Numbered from the stretch's first letter, positions 18,706-27,935 are shown. The stretch: DNA of 64,000 bases from Cuneatibacter sp. NSJ-177 (GCF_022867805.1 NZ_JALIFO010000002.1:248001-312000), one strand, 5' to 3'. Program-made: numbers and translations. The notes: generated from the letters alone by a model not told the origin.

Positions 18706-19887
18706 ATGAAAAAAATTTATTTTGACCAGGCGAGCACAACCTTTCCCAAACCCCAAGCCGTGCCGGACGCCATGTACCGGTACATGACGCAGATCGGAAG
18801 CAATATCAACCGCGGCAGCTACGAAAAAGCCTATCAGACCGAGGAGGCCGTCTACGAAACAAGACAGATGCTTTGCCGCCTGTTCGGCGGACAAGACTGC
18901 AAAAACGTCGTTTTCATGAAAAACGTGACGGAAAGTCTGAATGTTATTCTGAAAGGTTTTCTAAAGCCGGGGGATCACGTCATCACGTCCTCGATGGAGC
19001 ACAACGCCGTCATGCGCCCCTTGACCCAGCTGGCCAGACAGGGGGTCGAGTTTACGCGGGTTCCTTGCCGCCGGGACGGTACCCTTCCCGCCGAAACACT
19101 CGTTCATTTCCTAAAGCCCAACACAAAGGCGATGGTCATGACCCACGCCAGCAATGTCTGTGGAACACTTCTTCCCATAAGGGAGGCCGGGGAGTTCTGC
19201 CGCGCCCATGGGCTTCTCTTCTTTGTGGACTCTGCTCAGACCGGCGGAGTTTACCCGATTCATATGGAGGAGATGAAGATCGATGCGCTGGCCTTCACCG
19301 GCCATAAAGGCCTTTTGGGTCCCCAGGGCATCGGAGGCTTTCTGCTGAGAGACGGCCTCGCTTTGCAGATCGAACCGCTGTTATCCGGAGGAACCGGCAG
19401 CATCAGCCATACGGAGGAGATCCCGGATTTTATGCCGGACCGTTATGAGGCCGGCACCATGAATCTTCCCGGTATCCTCGGCCTGCGGGAAGGCCTCCGT
19501 TTTCTGGAATCTACCGGCATAGATCGGATCCGAGAACATGAGCTCCGCCTGACCGGCCGTTTTCTCACCGGACTTCACGGGCTGGATAACGGCGGGCGGC
19601 GGCTTCGAATCGTCGGGAAAGACGGCACAGACGGCAGGACCGGAGTGGTATCGATCCAGCTCTTGGATCAGGACATCGCCGGGGCTGCCTGGGAGCTGGA
19701 TGAAACTTATGGAATTATGACAAGGGTCGGCCTTCACTGCGCGCCCTCCGCCCATCAAACATTAGGGACTTACCCCACCGGTACGATCCGTTTTTCTTTT
19801 GGGTGGTGGAACAACGAGGAAGAGGTGGACCAGGCCCTGCACGCCCTTAGCCTGGTTCTGGAAAGGCAGGGAGACCGATGGAACTAA
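18706..19887 (+). CDS. Cysteine desulfurase-family PLP enzyme (selenium cluster)
   Basis: 393-residue class V aminotransferase that removes sulfur or selenium from (seleno)cysteine. YFDQASTTFPKP is the family start, SSMEHNAVMRP and VDSAQTGG are PLP-site motifs, TGHKGLLGPQGIGG holds the PLP-binding Lys201, and RVGLHCAPSAHQTLGTYPTGTIRFSFG carries the persulfide-forming Cys near residue 347. This matches the SufS-like subgroup found with selD and yedF and is likely to supply selenium for SelD (inference). It overlaps the LysR gene by 10 nt and so is cotranscribed and probably coupled. Confidence 0.9.
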   Translation: MKKIYFDQASTTFPKPQAVPDAMYRYMTQIGSNINRGSYEKAYQTEEAVYETRQMLCRLFGGQDCKNVVFMKNVTESLNVILKGFLKPGDHVITSSMEHNAVMRPLTQLARQGVEFTRVPCRRDGTLPAETLVHFLKPNTKAMVMTHASNVCGTLLPIREAGEFCRAHGLLFFVDSAQTGGVYPIHMEEMKIDALAFTGHKGLLGPQGIGGFLLRDGLALQIEPLLSGGTGSISHTEEIPDFMPDRYEAGTMNLPGILGLREGLRFLESTGIDRIREHELRLTGRFLTGLHGLDNGGRRLRIVGKDGTDGRTGVVSIQLLDQDIAGAAWELDETYGIMTRVGLHCAPSAHQTLGTYPTGTIRFSFGWWNNEEEVDQALHALSLVLERQGDRWN

Positions 19888-20783
19888 AGCAGCTGCAATC
19901 CTTCGTCGCCGTTGTCGAATACAAAAGCTTCACCAAAGCCGCGCAACAGCTTTATCTCTCCCAGCCCACCATCAGCGCCCACATCCGAATGCTGGAAGAA
20001 GAATTGCGCTCCACCCTGATTACCCGGACCACAAAAAGCATTGAGGTTACGCCGAGAGGTCTGGAACTGTACGAGTGCGCCAGCACCATCCTGAATCTGA
20101 AGGATAACCTGATCCAGCGCTGGTCGAGCGAAGAAAATAAAATCATTCATCTGGGAGCTTCCACCATTCCGTCCGCCTATATTTTGCCGGAGATCCTCCC
20201 GGAATATGGAAAGCTGCACTCTGAGGTCTATTTTGTGATTCACCAAAGCGACAGCCAGAAGATAACCGAAGGCCTCCTCAACGGCAGTTTTGACCTTGGG
20301 ATGATCGGCATGGACTGTGAAAACGAATCCCTGGCCTGCGTTCCGTTTTATCGTGATCACATGGTTTTGATCACTCCGGTCAACGAACATTTTCTCGCCC
20401 GAAAGGAACAGGGGCCGGTGGATCTGCAAATCTTGCTCCAGGAACCCATGATCCTGCGGGAACAGGGAAGCGGCAGCAAGAAGAGCGCCGACTATTTTCT
20501 CGACAGTATCGGATTGCAGGAATCCGACTTAAAAGTCGCCGCCCGGATCAATGACCAGGAGTCGATTAAAAACCTGGTGGCAGGCGGATTCGGCATCTCC
20601 ATCATCTCCGAGCGGGCCGCTCAAAATTTTGTGAAAGAAAAACGGCTGCTGATGTTCGAGCTGCCGGAACCGGCGGCGGCCAGGAACCTATATCTGGTTT
20701 ATAAGAAGAATGATACCGGCAAGAAATACATCCTGGATTTCATTCATTATCTGACAAAGTATTATTTTTCAATTTGTCCCTAA
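19878..20783 (+). CDS. LysR-family regulator of the selenium cluster
   Basis: 301 residues. An N-terminal winged helix-turn-helix (LQSFVAVVEYKSFTKAAQQLYLSQPTISAHIRMLEEEL) is followed by a LysR substrate-binding domain (IHLGASTIPSAYILPEILPEYGKLH, FDLGMIGMDCE, LVAGGFGISIISERAA). The position, overlapping the desulfurase gene and divergent from the yedE operon, fits the group of LysR proteins associated with selenium metabolism. The effector is unknown; a selenium or sulfur metabolite is plausible. Confidence 0.9.
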   Translation: MELKQLQSFVAVVEYKSFTKAAQQLYLSQPTISAHIRMLEEELRSTLITRTTKSIEVTPRGLELYECASTILNLKDNLIQRWSSEENKIIHLGASTIPSAYILPEILPEYGKLHSEVYFVIHQSDSQKITEGLLNGSFDLGMIGMDCENESLACVPFYRDHMVLITPVNEHFLARKEQGPVDLQILLQEPMILREQGSGSKKSADYFLDSIGLQESDLKVAARINDQESIKNLVAGGFGISIISERAAQNFVKEKRLLMFELPEPAAARNLYLVYKKNDTGKKYILDFIHYLTKYYFSICP

Positions 20784-20870
20784 CTTCTGCTTGCAAGCCC
20801 TCCGGACCGATGCTATAATCAGGTAGGATTTGTGCGAAAATCTAAGAGAATTGAAAGCGGAGGAATGAAT

Positions 20871-21326
20871 ATGTCAGTTTGGCAGATTATTACCATTATC
20901 CTCTTAGTCATTCTGGCCGTCCTGGTGGTCCTGTATTTTGTCGGCCGCCGGATGCAGAAAAAGCAGGCCGAGGCCAGCGTTCAGATGGAAGCGATGAAAC
21001 AGACCATCTCCATGCTGATCATTGACAAGAAGAGGTTAAAAGTCAAAGAGTCCGGACTTCCCCAGGTCGTCATCGATCAGACGCCCCGGTATCTGCGCTG
21101 GACCAAGCTGCCTGTCGTAAAAGCCAAGGTAGGCCCGAAGATCATGGTGCTGGCCGCCGACCGCGCGGTCTGGGACGTGCTTCCGGTCAAGCAGGAGGTC
21201 AAGGTAGAGGTCAGCGGAATCTATATCGTATCGATCAAGAGTGTCCGCGGCGGAAGCATTCAGCCTCCGCAGAAAAAGAAGGGCTTTTTCGCCCGGTTTA
21301 AAAAAGACAAGAGCGAGAAGAAATAA
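20871..21326 (+). CDS. Hypothetical single-pass membrane protein
   Basis: 151 residues: an N-terminal membrane helix (IITIILLVILAVLVVLYFVG, about 5-24), an amphipathic stretch rich in Gln/Lys, and a compact cytoplasmic domain of about 85 residues (LKVKESGLPQVVIDQTPRYLRWTKLPVVKAKVGPKIMVLAADRAVWDVLPVKQEVKVEVSGIYIVSIK). It ends in a Lys-rich tail. GGAGG lies 7 nt before the ATG at 20871. I recognise lineage-restricted Lachnospiraceae proteins of this shape but no function. It is followed by its own terminator. Confidence 0.75.
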   Translation: MSVWQIITIILLVILAVLVVLYFVGRRMQKKQAEASVQMEAMKQTISMLIIDKKRLKVKESGLPQVVIDQTPRYLRWTKLPVVKAKVGPKIMVLAADRAVWDVLPVKQEVKVEVSGIYIVSIKSVRGGSIQPPQKKKGFFARFKKDKSEKK

Positions 21327-21381
21327 TAAGTTCCGACAGCCGGACAAGAGGGCTCCTGATGAGGAATCCTTTGATCCCGGT

Positions 21382-21426
21382 CAAAAAGCAGGCATGCCAC
21401 GCCACGGTGGTCTGCCTGCTTTTTTG
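21382..21426 (+). terminator. Intrinsic terminator after the hypothetical membrane protein
   Basis: AAAAAGCAGGCA pairs with TGCCTGCTTTTTT, with CCAC/GTGG pairing inside, 57 nt after the stop codon, followed by a T run. Confidence 0.85.
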
Positions 21427-21659
21427 GTAGGGACGAAGTCTGGTTCACAATTCCAGCGATTCGGCTTTTTACTGGTTACAGAATCCATCATCTCCCCAGA
21501 TTTGGTTCCATGCAAATTTATATGAGATCCTCCTCTTTTTTGCAACAATTAGAATGGTTTCCCCTCTTTCAGACAAGAATATAAGAACCTGTGGTATCGA
21601 AGAATTTCCGCACACAAAAAGCAATGAAAAACAAATTCGGAAAGGCTTTCAAAAAGTCC

Positions 21660-21710
21660 TTGCGCCCATCTACATATTGTGCTATTATACTTTTTGCATA
21701 CCACATATGG
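21660..21710 (+). promoter_or_regulatory. nrdJ promoter with two candidate NrdR boxes
   Basis: TTGCGC (21660-21665), 17-nt spacer, TATTAT (21683-21688). CTACATATTG (21670-21679) lies in the spacer and CCACATATGG (21701-21710) just downstream of the start site. Both resemble the core CWATATATWG of NrdR boxes and their centres are 31 bp apart, the three-helical-turn spacing typical of NrdR sites. No cobalamin riboswitch was recognised in the 405-nt region 21327-21731, which otherwise holds only the terminator above. Confidence 0.55.
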
Positions 21711-21731
21711 AATTTAAGGAGAGAATATAGA

Positions 21732-23993
21732 ATGACAATCGAAGAATGGCTCGGCAAAGACAATCACCTGGGAATCGACATTTGGAATAACAAATATAAA
21801 AATCACGGCGAAGACTTCGAAGCATGGGTGAACCGCATCACCGCAGGCAACTCCGAGGCGGCCGGTCTGGTGCGCCAGAAGAAATTTCTGTTCGGCGGCC
21901 GGATCCTCTCAAACCGCGGCCTGGAACAGGAAGGCAGGAAGGTCAGCTTTTCCAACTGCTATGTGGTGACCCCGCCGGAAGACAACATTGAAAGCATTTT
22001 CGACTGCGCCAAGAAACTGGCCCGGACCTACAGCTACGGCGGCGGCTGCGGCGTGGATATCTCCCGTCTGGCCCCCAGAGGAGCAAAAATCAATAATGCC
22101 GCGAAGGAAACCAGCGGCGCCGTTTCCTTTATGACACTCTATGCTCTTGTCACCGAACTGATTGGCCAGAACGGCCGCCGCGGCGCTCTGATGATCTCCA
22201 TCGACTGTTCCCACCCGGATGTCGAGGAATTTATTGATTTGAAAACCGACCTGGAAAAAGTGACCAAGGCCAACATCTCGATCCGGATCGACAACGCCTT
22301 TATGGAGGCCGTGAAGAACAACGCGCCCTATCTCCTCCACTACACCAGGGAGGCCACCGGGGAGGCGATCGAACGGGAAGTCAACGCCCAAGAGCTTTTC
22401 CGTCATATCGCGGAAGTTAATTGGGACTATGCGGAGCCCGGCGCTCTTTTCTGGGACCGGATCAAAAGCTGGAGCCTTCTCAGCGGCACAGAAGAGTTTT
22501 CCTTTGCCGGGGTCAATCCCTGCGCGGAAGAACCGCTGCCGGCCGGGGGAAGCTGTCTATTGGGGAGCTTAAATCTCTCGGAATTTGTCAAAGAGCCCTT
22601 TACCAAAAACGCGGTCTTTGACTTTGAAGGCTTCAAGGAAGCCGTTGCCGTTGCAGTCCGGGCTTTAAACGAAGTTTTGGAGGAAGGCCTTCCGCTGCAT
22701 CCTCTGGAAGAACAGCAAGAAAGCGTCCGGAACTGGCGTCAGATCGGCCTTGGCATCATGGGACTGGCCGACATGCTGATCAAGCTTGGCATCACCTACG
22801 GGGAAAAAGAGGCTCTGAAACTCTGCGACAAGATCGGCTTCATCATGGCCGACACCGCCATCGCCGCTTCCGCTCAGCTGGCAAAGGAACTGGGCCCGTT
22901 CCCGAAATACCGAATGGAAAATGTGATTTCCACGCCCTTCTTCCAGGCCAACACCTCGGAGGCCACGGTGGAGTTGGTAAAAAAACACGGAATGCGCAAT
23001 TCCCAGCTTCTTACCATTGCGCCGACTGGAACCCTCTCCACCATGCTCGGCATCTCCGGCGGAATCGAACCGATCTTTGCCAATTATTATGAGAGAAAAA
23101 CCGAATCCCTCCATGGGACGGACGTCTACTATAAGGTTTACACCAAGATTGTGGACACCTACATGAAAGCCTTCCAGATCACGGACGACCGGGACCTGCC
23201 GGACTTTTTCGTCACGGCCATGACGCTGGAATACCACAGCCGGATCGACATGCAGTCCGTGTGGCAGCAGCATATCGACGCCTCCATCAGCTCCACGGTC
23301 AATGTGCCGAACCATTTCACTGTGGAGGAGACGGAAAACCTGTACCGTTATGCCTATGAGAAGAAGTTAAAGGGCATCACAATCTACCGGGACGGCTGTA
23401 AGCGCGCCGGTGTGCTGACCACGGAAGACACCTCCGGCCCTGCTGTGGCAGGCGACGGCTTAAAGCGCGGCGAGATTGTGCTCGTCACCGACGACGTGGT
23501 CGGAAAGAAAAGAAAACTGATCACGGGCTGCGGCAGCCTCCACTGCATCGCACTGTTTGATCCCAATACCGGCGCACTCCTCGAAACCTACCTGAGCAAG
23601 GGCTCCACCGGCGGCTGCAACAACTTCATGATCGGCCTTTCCCGGATGATTTCTATCAGTGCCCGCGGAGGAATCGACATTTACACGATCATCGACCAGC
23701 TGAATTCCACCGGATCCTGCCCGTCCTACACGGTGCGCCGGGCGCTTCACAAGGACACCAGCAAAGGAAGCTGCTGCCCCATGGCCGTCGGCAACGCTCT
23801 CCTCGACATGTACAACGAAGTACAGCAGGAGCTGGCGGCTCAGAAATCCACAAAGCCTGCCAAAAAACTGCCCAAGCCCCAGGCCGTGCAAAACGCAAGG
23901 GACAAGATGCGCTGCCCGGAATGCGGGGAGAACACGGTGATGGAAGGCGGATGCACGATCTGTAAGAACTGCGGGTGGAGCAAATGCCTGTAA
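21732..23993 (+). CDS. nrdJ: Adenosylcobalamin-dependent (class II) ribonucleotide reductase
   Basis: 753-residue enzyme reducing ribonucleotides to deoxyribonucleotides by a B12-generated thiyl radical, so oxygen-independent. SNCYVVTPPEDNIESIFDC carries an active-site cysteine. NPCAEEPLPAGGSCLLGSLNLSEF holds the radical Cys and catalytic Asn/Glu (NxCxE). FLTIAPTG-like LLTIAPTGTLSTMLGISGGIEPIFANYY is the phosphate-binding loop. A C-terminal zinc-ribbon (RCPECGENTVMEGGCTICKNCGW) is typical of the clostridial form and likely relays electrons from thioredoxin. AAGGAGAG precedes the ATG at 21732. It is monocistronic. Confidence 0.96.
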   Translation: MTIEEWLGKDNHLGIDIWNNKYKNHGEDFEAWVNRITAGNSEAAGLVRQKKFLFGGRILSNRGLEQEGRKVSFSNCYVVTPPEDNIESIFDCAKKLARTYSYGGGCGVDISRLAPRGAKINNAAKETSGAVSFMTLYALVTELIGQNGRRGALMISIDCSHPDVEEFIDLKTDLEKVTKANISIRIDNAFMEAVKNNAPYLLHYTREATGEAIEREVNAQELFRHIAEVNWDYAEPGALFWDRIKSWSLLSGTEEFSFAGVNPCAEEPLPAGGSCLLGSLNLSEFVKEPFTKNAVFDFEGFKEAVAVAVRALNEVLEEGLPLHPLEEQQESVRNWRQIGLGIMGLADMLIKLGITYGEKEALKLCDKIGFIMADTAIAASAQLAKELGPFPKYRMENVISTPFFQANTSEATVELVKKHGMRNSQLLTIAPTGTLSTMLGISGGIEPIFANYYERKTESLHGTDVYYKVYTKIVDTYMKAFQITDDRDLPDFFVTAMTLEYHSRIDMQSVWQQHIDASISSTVNVPNHFTVEETENLYRYAYEKKLKGITIYRDGCKRAGVLTTEDTSGPAVAGDGLKRGEIVLVTDDVVGKKRKLITGCGSLHCIALFDPNTGALLETYLSKGSTGGCNNFMIGLSRMISISARGGIDIYTIIDQLNSTGSCPSYTVRRALHKDTSKGSCCPMAVGNALLDMYNEVQQELAAQKSTKPAKKLPKPQAVQNARDKMRCPECGENTVMEGGCTICKNCGWSKCL

Positions 23994-24039
23994 AAGGAGG
24001 TCAAGCCGGTTTTTAAAATATATCGGGATGATTTTTTCA

Positions 24040-24062
24040 TAGGAAATTTCGATGGGATTTCC
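24040..24062. repeat. Dispersed CATAGGAAATTTC / GATTTCCTGTG palindromic repeat
   Basis: CATAGGAAATTTCGATGGGA then TTTCCTGTG is an imperfect copy of the inverted repeat at 7832-7882. It is again placed directly before a terminator that begins ACAAAAGGAC. Confidence 0.5.
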
Positions 24063-24072
24063 TGTGCATTAC

Positions 24073-24108
24073 AAAAGGACAGAACCAGCAAACTGGCTCT
24101 GTCCTTTT
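24073..24108. terminator. Bidirectional terminator between nrdJ and the carboxypeptidase gene
   Basis: AAAAGGACAGAACCAG (24073-24088) pairs with CTGGCTCTGTCCTTTT (24093-24108), one mismatch, 4-nt loop, with T or A runs on both ends. It serves the two convergent genes. Confidence 0.85.
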
Positions 24109-24141
24109 GCATGATCTTTCACTTCCACGCATCTGTCTCCG

Positions 24142-25509
24142 CTATCTTCTCCGCGCCTGCGAATACCCGGCCTGCCGCCGTCTCTGCTGCTGGCGGAGCT
24201 TTCTTCTTTTCCTCCTGCGCTGATTCTTGATGATCTGAATCACAACCCAGGCGATCACCAAAATCGCCGCTAAGACAGCTAGCACCACCAGGATCCAGAA
24301 CCAGAACGGCTTTCCGGAATCCTCGGCCTTTGCCGTCACCGGCAGGCTGGACTGGGCATTCTCCACGGTTCCCTGAATCACGATCGGCTGCCGTCCCAGT
24401 GTCGAAGCGCCGCTGCGGTAGAGCAGATCCCCGACTGTGCCTTCGGGATCGCCCTCCTCCCTGCCGATGAACTCTAAGGTCAGGCTCTCCACCCCGCTGG
24501 GGATCGTCAGTTTGCTCTCCCCGGAGAGGGCCAGAGGCATCGGATATCCGGCACTGAGGCCTGCGCAGAAATTCCGGCTGGTGGCTCCCATGTCCACCAT
24601 ACGGAAATTCTGGAAGCCGTAGTCCAGAATGCTTTTGGTATCCTGATACACCACGCCGCCGCCGGCATCCTTCATCACCACGCAGACCAGCTCCATACCG
24701 TCCTTCTCCGCATAGGTCACCAGCGTATTCTTCGCAATCGAGGTGTAACCGGTTTTCCCGGCCTTAACCCGCTCGTCGTGGTACTCACTGGAAGATAGCA
24801 TCATCTTATGGTGCATGGTGCACTTGAACCCCTTGGGATTCTTCTCCGTCGGCGGGATCTCAAAGGACGTGGTGGAATCAATTCGATAAAACGTCTCGTT
24901 CTGGAGCGCCGCCCAGAAAATCAGCGCCATGTCGTGGGCCGTGGTCGTGTGATTGGAATCATTGAGCCCGTGCGGGTTGGCGAAATGGGTGTTGGTGCAG
25001 CCCAGGGACGCGGCCTTCTGATTCATCAGATCCGCAAAAGCGGACAGGGACCCCGCCACATGCTCCGCCAGCGCATAGCCGCTCTCATTGACGGAGTTCA
25101 AAAGAAGCAGATACAGACACTGCTCAACGGTCAGCGTCTCCCCTTCCAGCGCCATCCCGCTGAAATTTCCGCCGGATTCGATATCCGTCACCGCTTCATG
25201 GGAAAAAGTCACCTGCTCATCGAGCTGGCAGTGCTCCAATACCACCAGAGCCGTCATCACCTTGGTGATGCTGGCCGGAAACCGGGTTTCATTCTCATTT
25301 TTTCCGTAGAGGACCGCTCCGGAGTTGATCTCCACCAGATAAGCGCTCTCCCCGGTGATGGACGGTCCCGACGGCCATCCTTCCATGTCCCGTGCGTCGG
25401 TCTGCTGCAGATCCGTACGGCCGCCCACGGCAAGCGCCTGCATCGGATTGACACACAAAAGCACGGCCAGCAGCATTAGACCGAAAATTGTTCTGTATCC
25501 CCTTCTCAA
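24142..25509 (-). CDS. D-alanyl-D-alanine carboxypeptidase (DacF/PBP5-like, serine-type)
   Basis: 455-residue low-molecular-weight penicillin-binding protein that trims the terminal D-Ala of stem peptides. A signal peptide ends near AxA at residue 27 (MQALA). The three active-site motifs are present: SITK (Ser80-Lys83), SVN (139-141) and KTG (252-254). A PBP5_C-like beta domain follows, then, unusually for the simplest forms, a C-terminal membrane helix (about 400-425) and a very basic tail (RRRKRRKLRQQQRRRQ). It is the last gene of the ddl-murI-DUF1934 operon, 53 nt after DUF1934. Confidence 0.93.
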   Translation of the reverse strand: MRRGYRTIFGLMLLAVLLCVNPMQALAVGGRTDLQQTDARDMEGWPSGPSITGESAYLVEINSGAVLYGKNENETRFPASITKVMTALVVLEHCQLDEQVTFSHEAVTDIESGGNFSGMALEGETLTVEQCLYLLLLNSVNESGYALAEHVAGSLSAFADLMNQKAASLGCTNTHFANPHGLNDSNHTTTAHDMALIFWAALQNETFYRIDSTTSFEIPPTEKNPKGFKCTMHHKMMLSSSEYHDERVKAGKTGYTSIAKNTLVTYAEKDGMELVCVVMKDAGGGVVYQDTKSILDYGFQNFRMVDMGATSRNFCAGLSAGYPMPLALSGESKLTIPSGVESLTLEFIGREEGDPEGTVGDLLYRSGASTLGRQPIVIQGTVENAQSSLPVTAKAEDSGKPFWFWILVVLAVLAAILVIAWVVIQIIKNQRRRKRRKLRQQQRRRQAGYSQARRR

Positions 25510-25562
25510 ACTTCAAAACCTCCTGCGTCGTTTTCCGGACCGGCCGGTTCATCCCTCGTCCT

Positions 25563-26018
25563 CTAGGAAATCAGGGTAAAATCTTTTGACTCCTTATCCT
25601 GGACATGAATCTTGATCGAACAGTCCGAGATATGTTCATAATTGATTTCCAAGGCATACTCCACATTCACGTGGATTCCGCCTTTTTCTTCCATCACTTC
25701 CAACTCGTTGGCGCGGATCCCCAGGACCAGATTGCCGAACGGTGTCGAATAGTGAGACACGTTTTCTTTTCCCTTGGTGAAGGTCAGCTCCGTCTCGATC
25801 AGCCCTTTCTTGCGGATGCTCACCGTCTCCGGTGAAATTTTCAAAAGATTGTGGACCGGCTCGGTGAAATTTTCCGCCATCTCATCGTAGGTAATATAAT
25901 GCTTCCCGTTCTTCCAATAATACTGGCCGGGCGCAATCACTTCGATATCCTGCCGCTCCGCCTCCTCGTCCGCCATAAAAAGCAGGCCGCTCACCGTCAC
26001 CAAAACGTCTCTGTCCAT
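25563..26018 (-). CDS. DUF1934 (YwiB-like) beta-barrel protein
   Basis: 151 residues of alternating beta strands: DVLVTVSGLLFM, PGQYYWKNGKHYITYDE, VSIRKKGLIETELTFTKGKENVSHYSTPFGNLVLGIRAN and a final VNVEYALEINYEHISDCSIKIHVQ. This is the DUF1934 calycin-like fold. Function is unknown; the family is commonly near murI, rpoE or pyrG in Firmicutes. It begins 13 nt after murI and is cotranscribed. Confidence 0.85.
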   Translation of the reverse strand: MDRDVLVTVSGLLFMADEEAERQDIEVIAPGQYYWKNGKHYITYDEMAENFTEPVHNLLKISPETVSIRKKGLIETELTFTKGKENVSHYSTPFGNLVLGIRANELEVMEEKGGIHVNVEYALEINYEHISDCSIKIHVQDKESKDFTLIS

Positions 26019-26031
26019 CTCGTTTTCCCCT

Positions 26032-26847
26032 CTAGTATTTTTCGATGTCTACGACCTGGGTGGCCGGAATCTCGCGGGGCAGGATGGAGTTGGCGAAAAC
26101 CCGGAATTTTTCCGCGCCGTCGCTGACATAAAACTCGTATTTCCCCTCCGCCGCAGCCAAGCCGTCCGAGAGCAGCCCCTTCTCCGTCAGGAGACGCCGC
26201 AGACTCAGCGCGGTTTCATAGGCCGGATTCACCAACTGAACGGAGTCCCCCATCACTCCGCCGATTAAGGAGCGGAGCAGCGGATAATGGGTGCAGCCCA
26301 ATATCAGCGTATCAATCTCCTTCTCCTGCAGCTCTTTCAGATACCGTCTGGCGATCTCCTCCGTCACAAAGTCGTGGGTCAGACCTTCTTCCACAAGCGG
26401 CACAAACAACGGACATGCTTTTCCGAAGACCTGGATTTCCGGGTTGATGCTCCGGATAAAATCCGTGTACAGGCCGCTGCCGATCGTCGCGTCGGTGGCG
26501 ATCACGCCTACTTTTCCGTTCCGGCTGGTCCTGGCCGCGGTCTTGGCTCCCGGCTTGATCACGCCGATAATCGGAACATCGATCTCTTTTTCAATGGTTT
26601 CCAGCGCGTAGGCGCTGGCTGTATTGCAGGCCACCACAATGGCTTTTACTTTTTTCGTCTCCAGAAAGCGAATGATCTGGCGTACAAAGTGGAGAATCGT
26701 CTTTTGCGATTTGCTTCCGTAGGGCAGACGGGCCGTGTCGCCGAAATAGACCAGCCGTTCCTCCGGAATCTGGCGCATGATCTCCCTCGCCACGGTCAGA
26801 CCGCCGACGCCGGAGTCAAAAACCCCGATGGGCGCATGAATCCCCAT
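26032..26847 (-). CDS. murI: Glutamate racemase
   Basis: 271-residue cofactor-independent racemase making D-glutamate for peptidoglycan. IGVFDSGVGGLTV is the family start. The two catalytic cysteines are Cys74 (VVACNTASAY) and Cys185 (LGCTHYPLL), with GDTARLPYGSK between Asp and substrate-binding residues. It starts 2 nt after ddl ends, so the pair provides the two D-amino acid steps together. Confidence 0.96.
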   Translation of the reverse strand: MGIHAPIGVFDSGVGGLTVAREIMRQIPEERLVYFGDTARLPYGSKSQKTILHFVRQIIRFLETKKVKAIVVACNTASAYALETIEKEIDVPIIGVIKPGAKTAARTSRNGKVGVIATDATIGSGLYTDFIRSINPEIQVFGKACPLFVPLVEEGLTHDFVTEEIARRYLKELQEKEIDTLILGCTHYPLLRSLIGGVMGDSVQLVNPAYETALSLRRLLTEKGLLSDGLAAAEGKYEFYVSDGAEKFRVFANSILPREIPATQVVDIEKY

Positions 26848-26849
26848 GG

Positions 26850-27908
26850 TTACGCCCTCCGCAGAAACGCCGTCTGGATCAGCTCCTCCACCAGCTCCGG
26901 CAGCGCGCGTCCGCGGGCTTCCCAGAGCATCGGATACATGCTGATCGACGTAAATCCAGGCAGCGTATTGATTTCATTGAATACCACTTCATTGGTCCCG
27001 TCCTCTAAGAAGAAATCCACGCGGGACAGGCCCAATCCGTCCACCGCCTCGAAGATTTTCACCGCATCCCGCCGGATCTCCTCAGCCACGCCTTCCGGCA
27101 GATTAGGATCCACGACGGTACGGGACTCATTGCTGTTGTACTTGGCATCGTAATCATAAAATTCCGCAGCTGCTAAAATCTCTCCGACTCCGGAGGCTTT
27201 CGTTTCCCGGCCGCCAAACACCGCGCACTCCAGCTCCCGGCCCACAATGGCCTCCTCGACCAGGATCTTGGAATCCTCGGCCGCCGCACGCTTCAAGGCC
27301 TCCTTCAGGCTTTTTCTGTCCACCGCTTTGGAAACGCCCTTGGAAGAACCGGCATTGGACGGTTTGACGAACACCGGGTAAGGCAGACTCTGTTCCACCC
27401 GGTCCATCACGGCCTCATCATCATTCAGCTCCCGGCGCAGCACCGGGACAAACTTGGCCTGGCGGATGCCTAAGCCGCCTATGATCACTTTTGTATAAAA
27501 TTTATCCATGGAGACCGCGGACGACAGCACGCCGCAGCCCACATAGGGAATACAGGAGAGCTCCAGCAGCCCCTGTACCGTGCCGTCCTCACCGTAAAGA
27601 CCGTGAAGCACTGGAAACACCACATCCACCTTTTGCAGCTTCGCATCGTCCCCGTCCAGGAAAAGAATCCCCTTCATCGCGGTGTCCGGAGACAGGACCG
27701 CGCGGGTCCGGTTCTCCCGCCAGGCGCCGGAGCGGACCTCGTCCAGGGAGTCCACCTTCAGCCAGCGCCCTTCTTTCGTGATTCCGATCAAAAAGACCTG
27801 GTATTTTTCCGGATCTATATTTCCGGCTATGGTGACCACCGAGAGACAAGATATTTCGTGTTCCGAAGACTGTCCGCCGAAGAGAACGGCGATCTTTATT
27901 TTAGACAT
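26850..27908 (-). CDS. ddl: D-alanine--D-alanine ligase
   Basis: 352-residue ATP-grasp enzyme joining two D-Ala for the pentapeptide. KIAVLFGGQSSEHEIS is the family start. FPVLHGLYGEDGTVQGLLELSCIPYVGCGVLSSAVSMDK is the D-Ala site and FVKPSNAGSSKGVSK the ATP-grasp loop. SRVDFFLEDGTNEVVFNEINTLPGFTSISMYP has the Mg2+ ligands and omega loop. The Tyr in LHGLYGEDG-type loops (here HGLYGEDGTV) suggests D-Ala-D-Ala and not D-Ala-D-Lac specificity. First gene of a four-gene wall operon. Confidence 0.95.
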   Translation of the reverse strand: MSKIKIAVLFGGQSSEHEISCLSVVTIAGNIDPEKYQVFLIGITKEGRWLKVDSLDEVRSGAWRENRTRAVLSPDTAMKGILFLDGDDAKLQKVDVVFPVLHGLYGEDGTVQGLLELSCIPYVGCGVLSSAVSMDKFYTKVIIGGLGIRQAKFVPVLRRELNDDEAVMDRVEQSLPYPVFVKPSNAGSSKGVSKAVDRKSLKEALKRAAAEDSKILVEEAIVGRELECAVFGGRETKASGVGEILAAAEFYDYDAKYNSNESRTVVDPNLPEGVAEEIRRDAVKIFEAVDGLGLSRVDFFLEDGTNEVVFNEINTLPGFTSISMYPMLWEARGRALPELVEELIQTAFLRRA

Positions 27909-27935
27909 GACAAAGTTCCTCTGTTTTTTCTTTTT

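Noticed and set aside
21430-21659. Cobalamin riboswitch before nrdJ
   Set aside because: No B12-box-like sequence or large multistem fold was seen, and the promoter lies immediately upstream of the gene.
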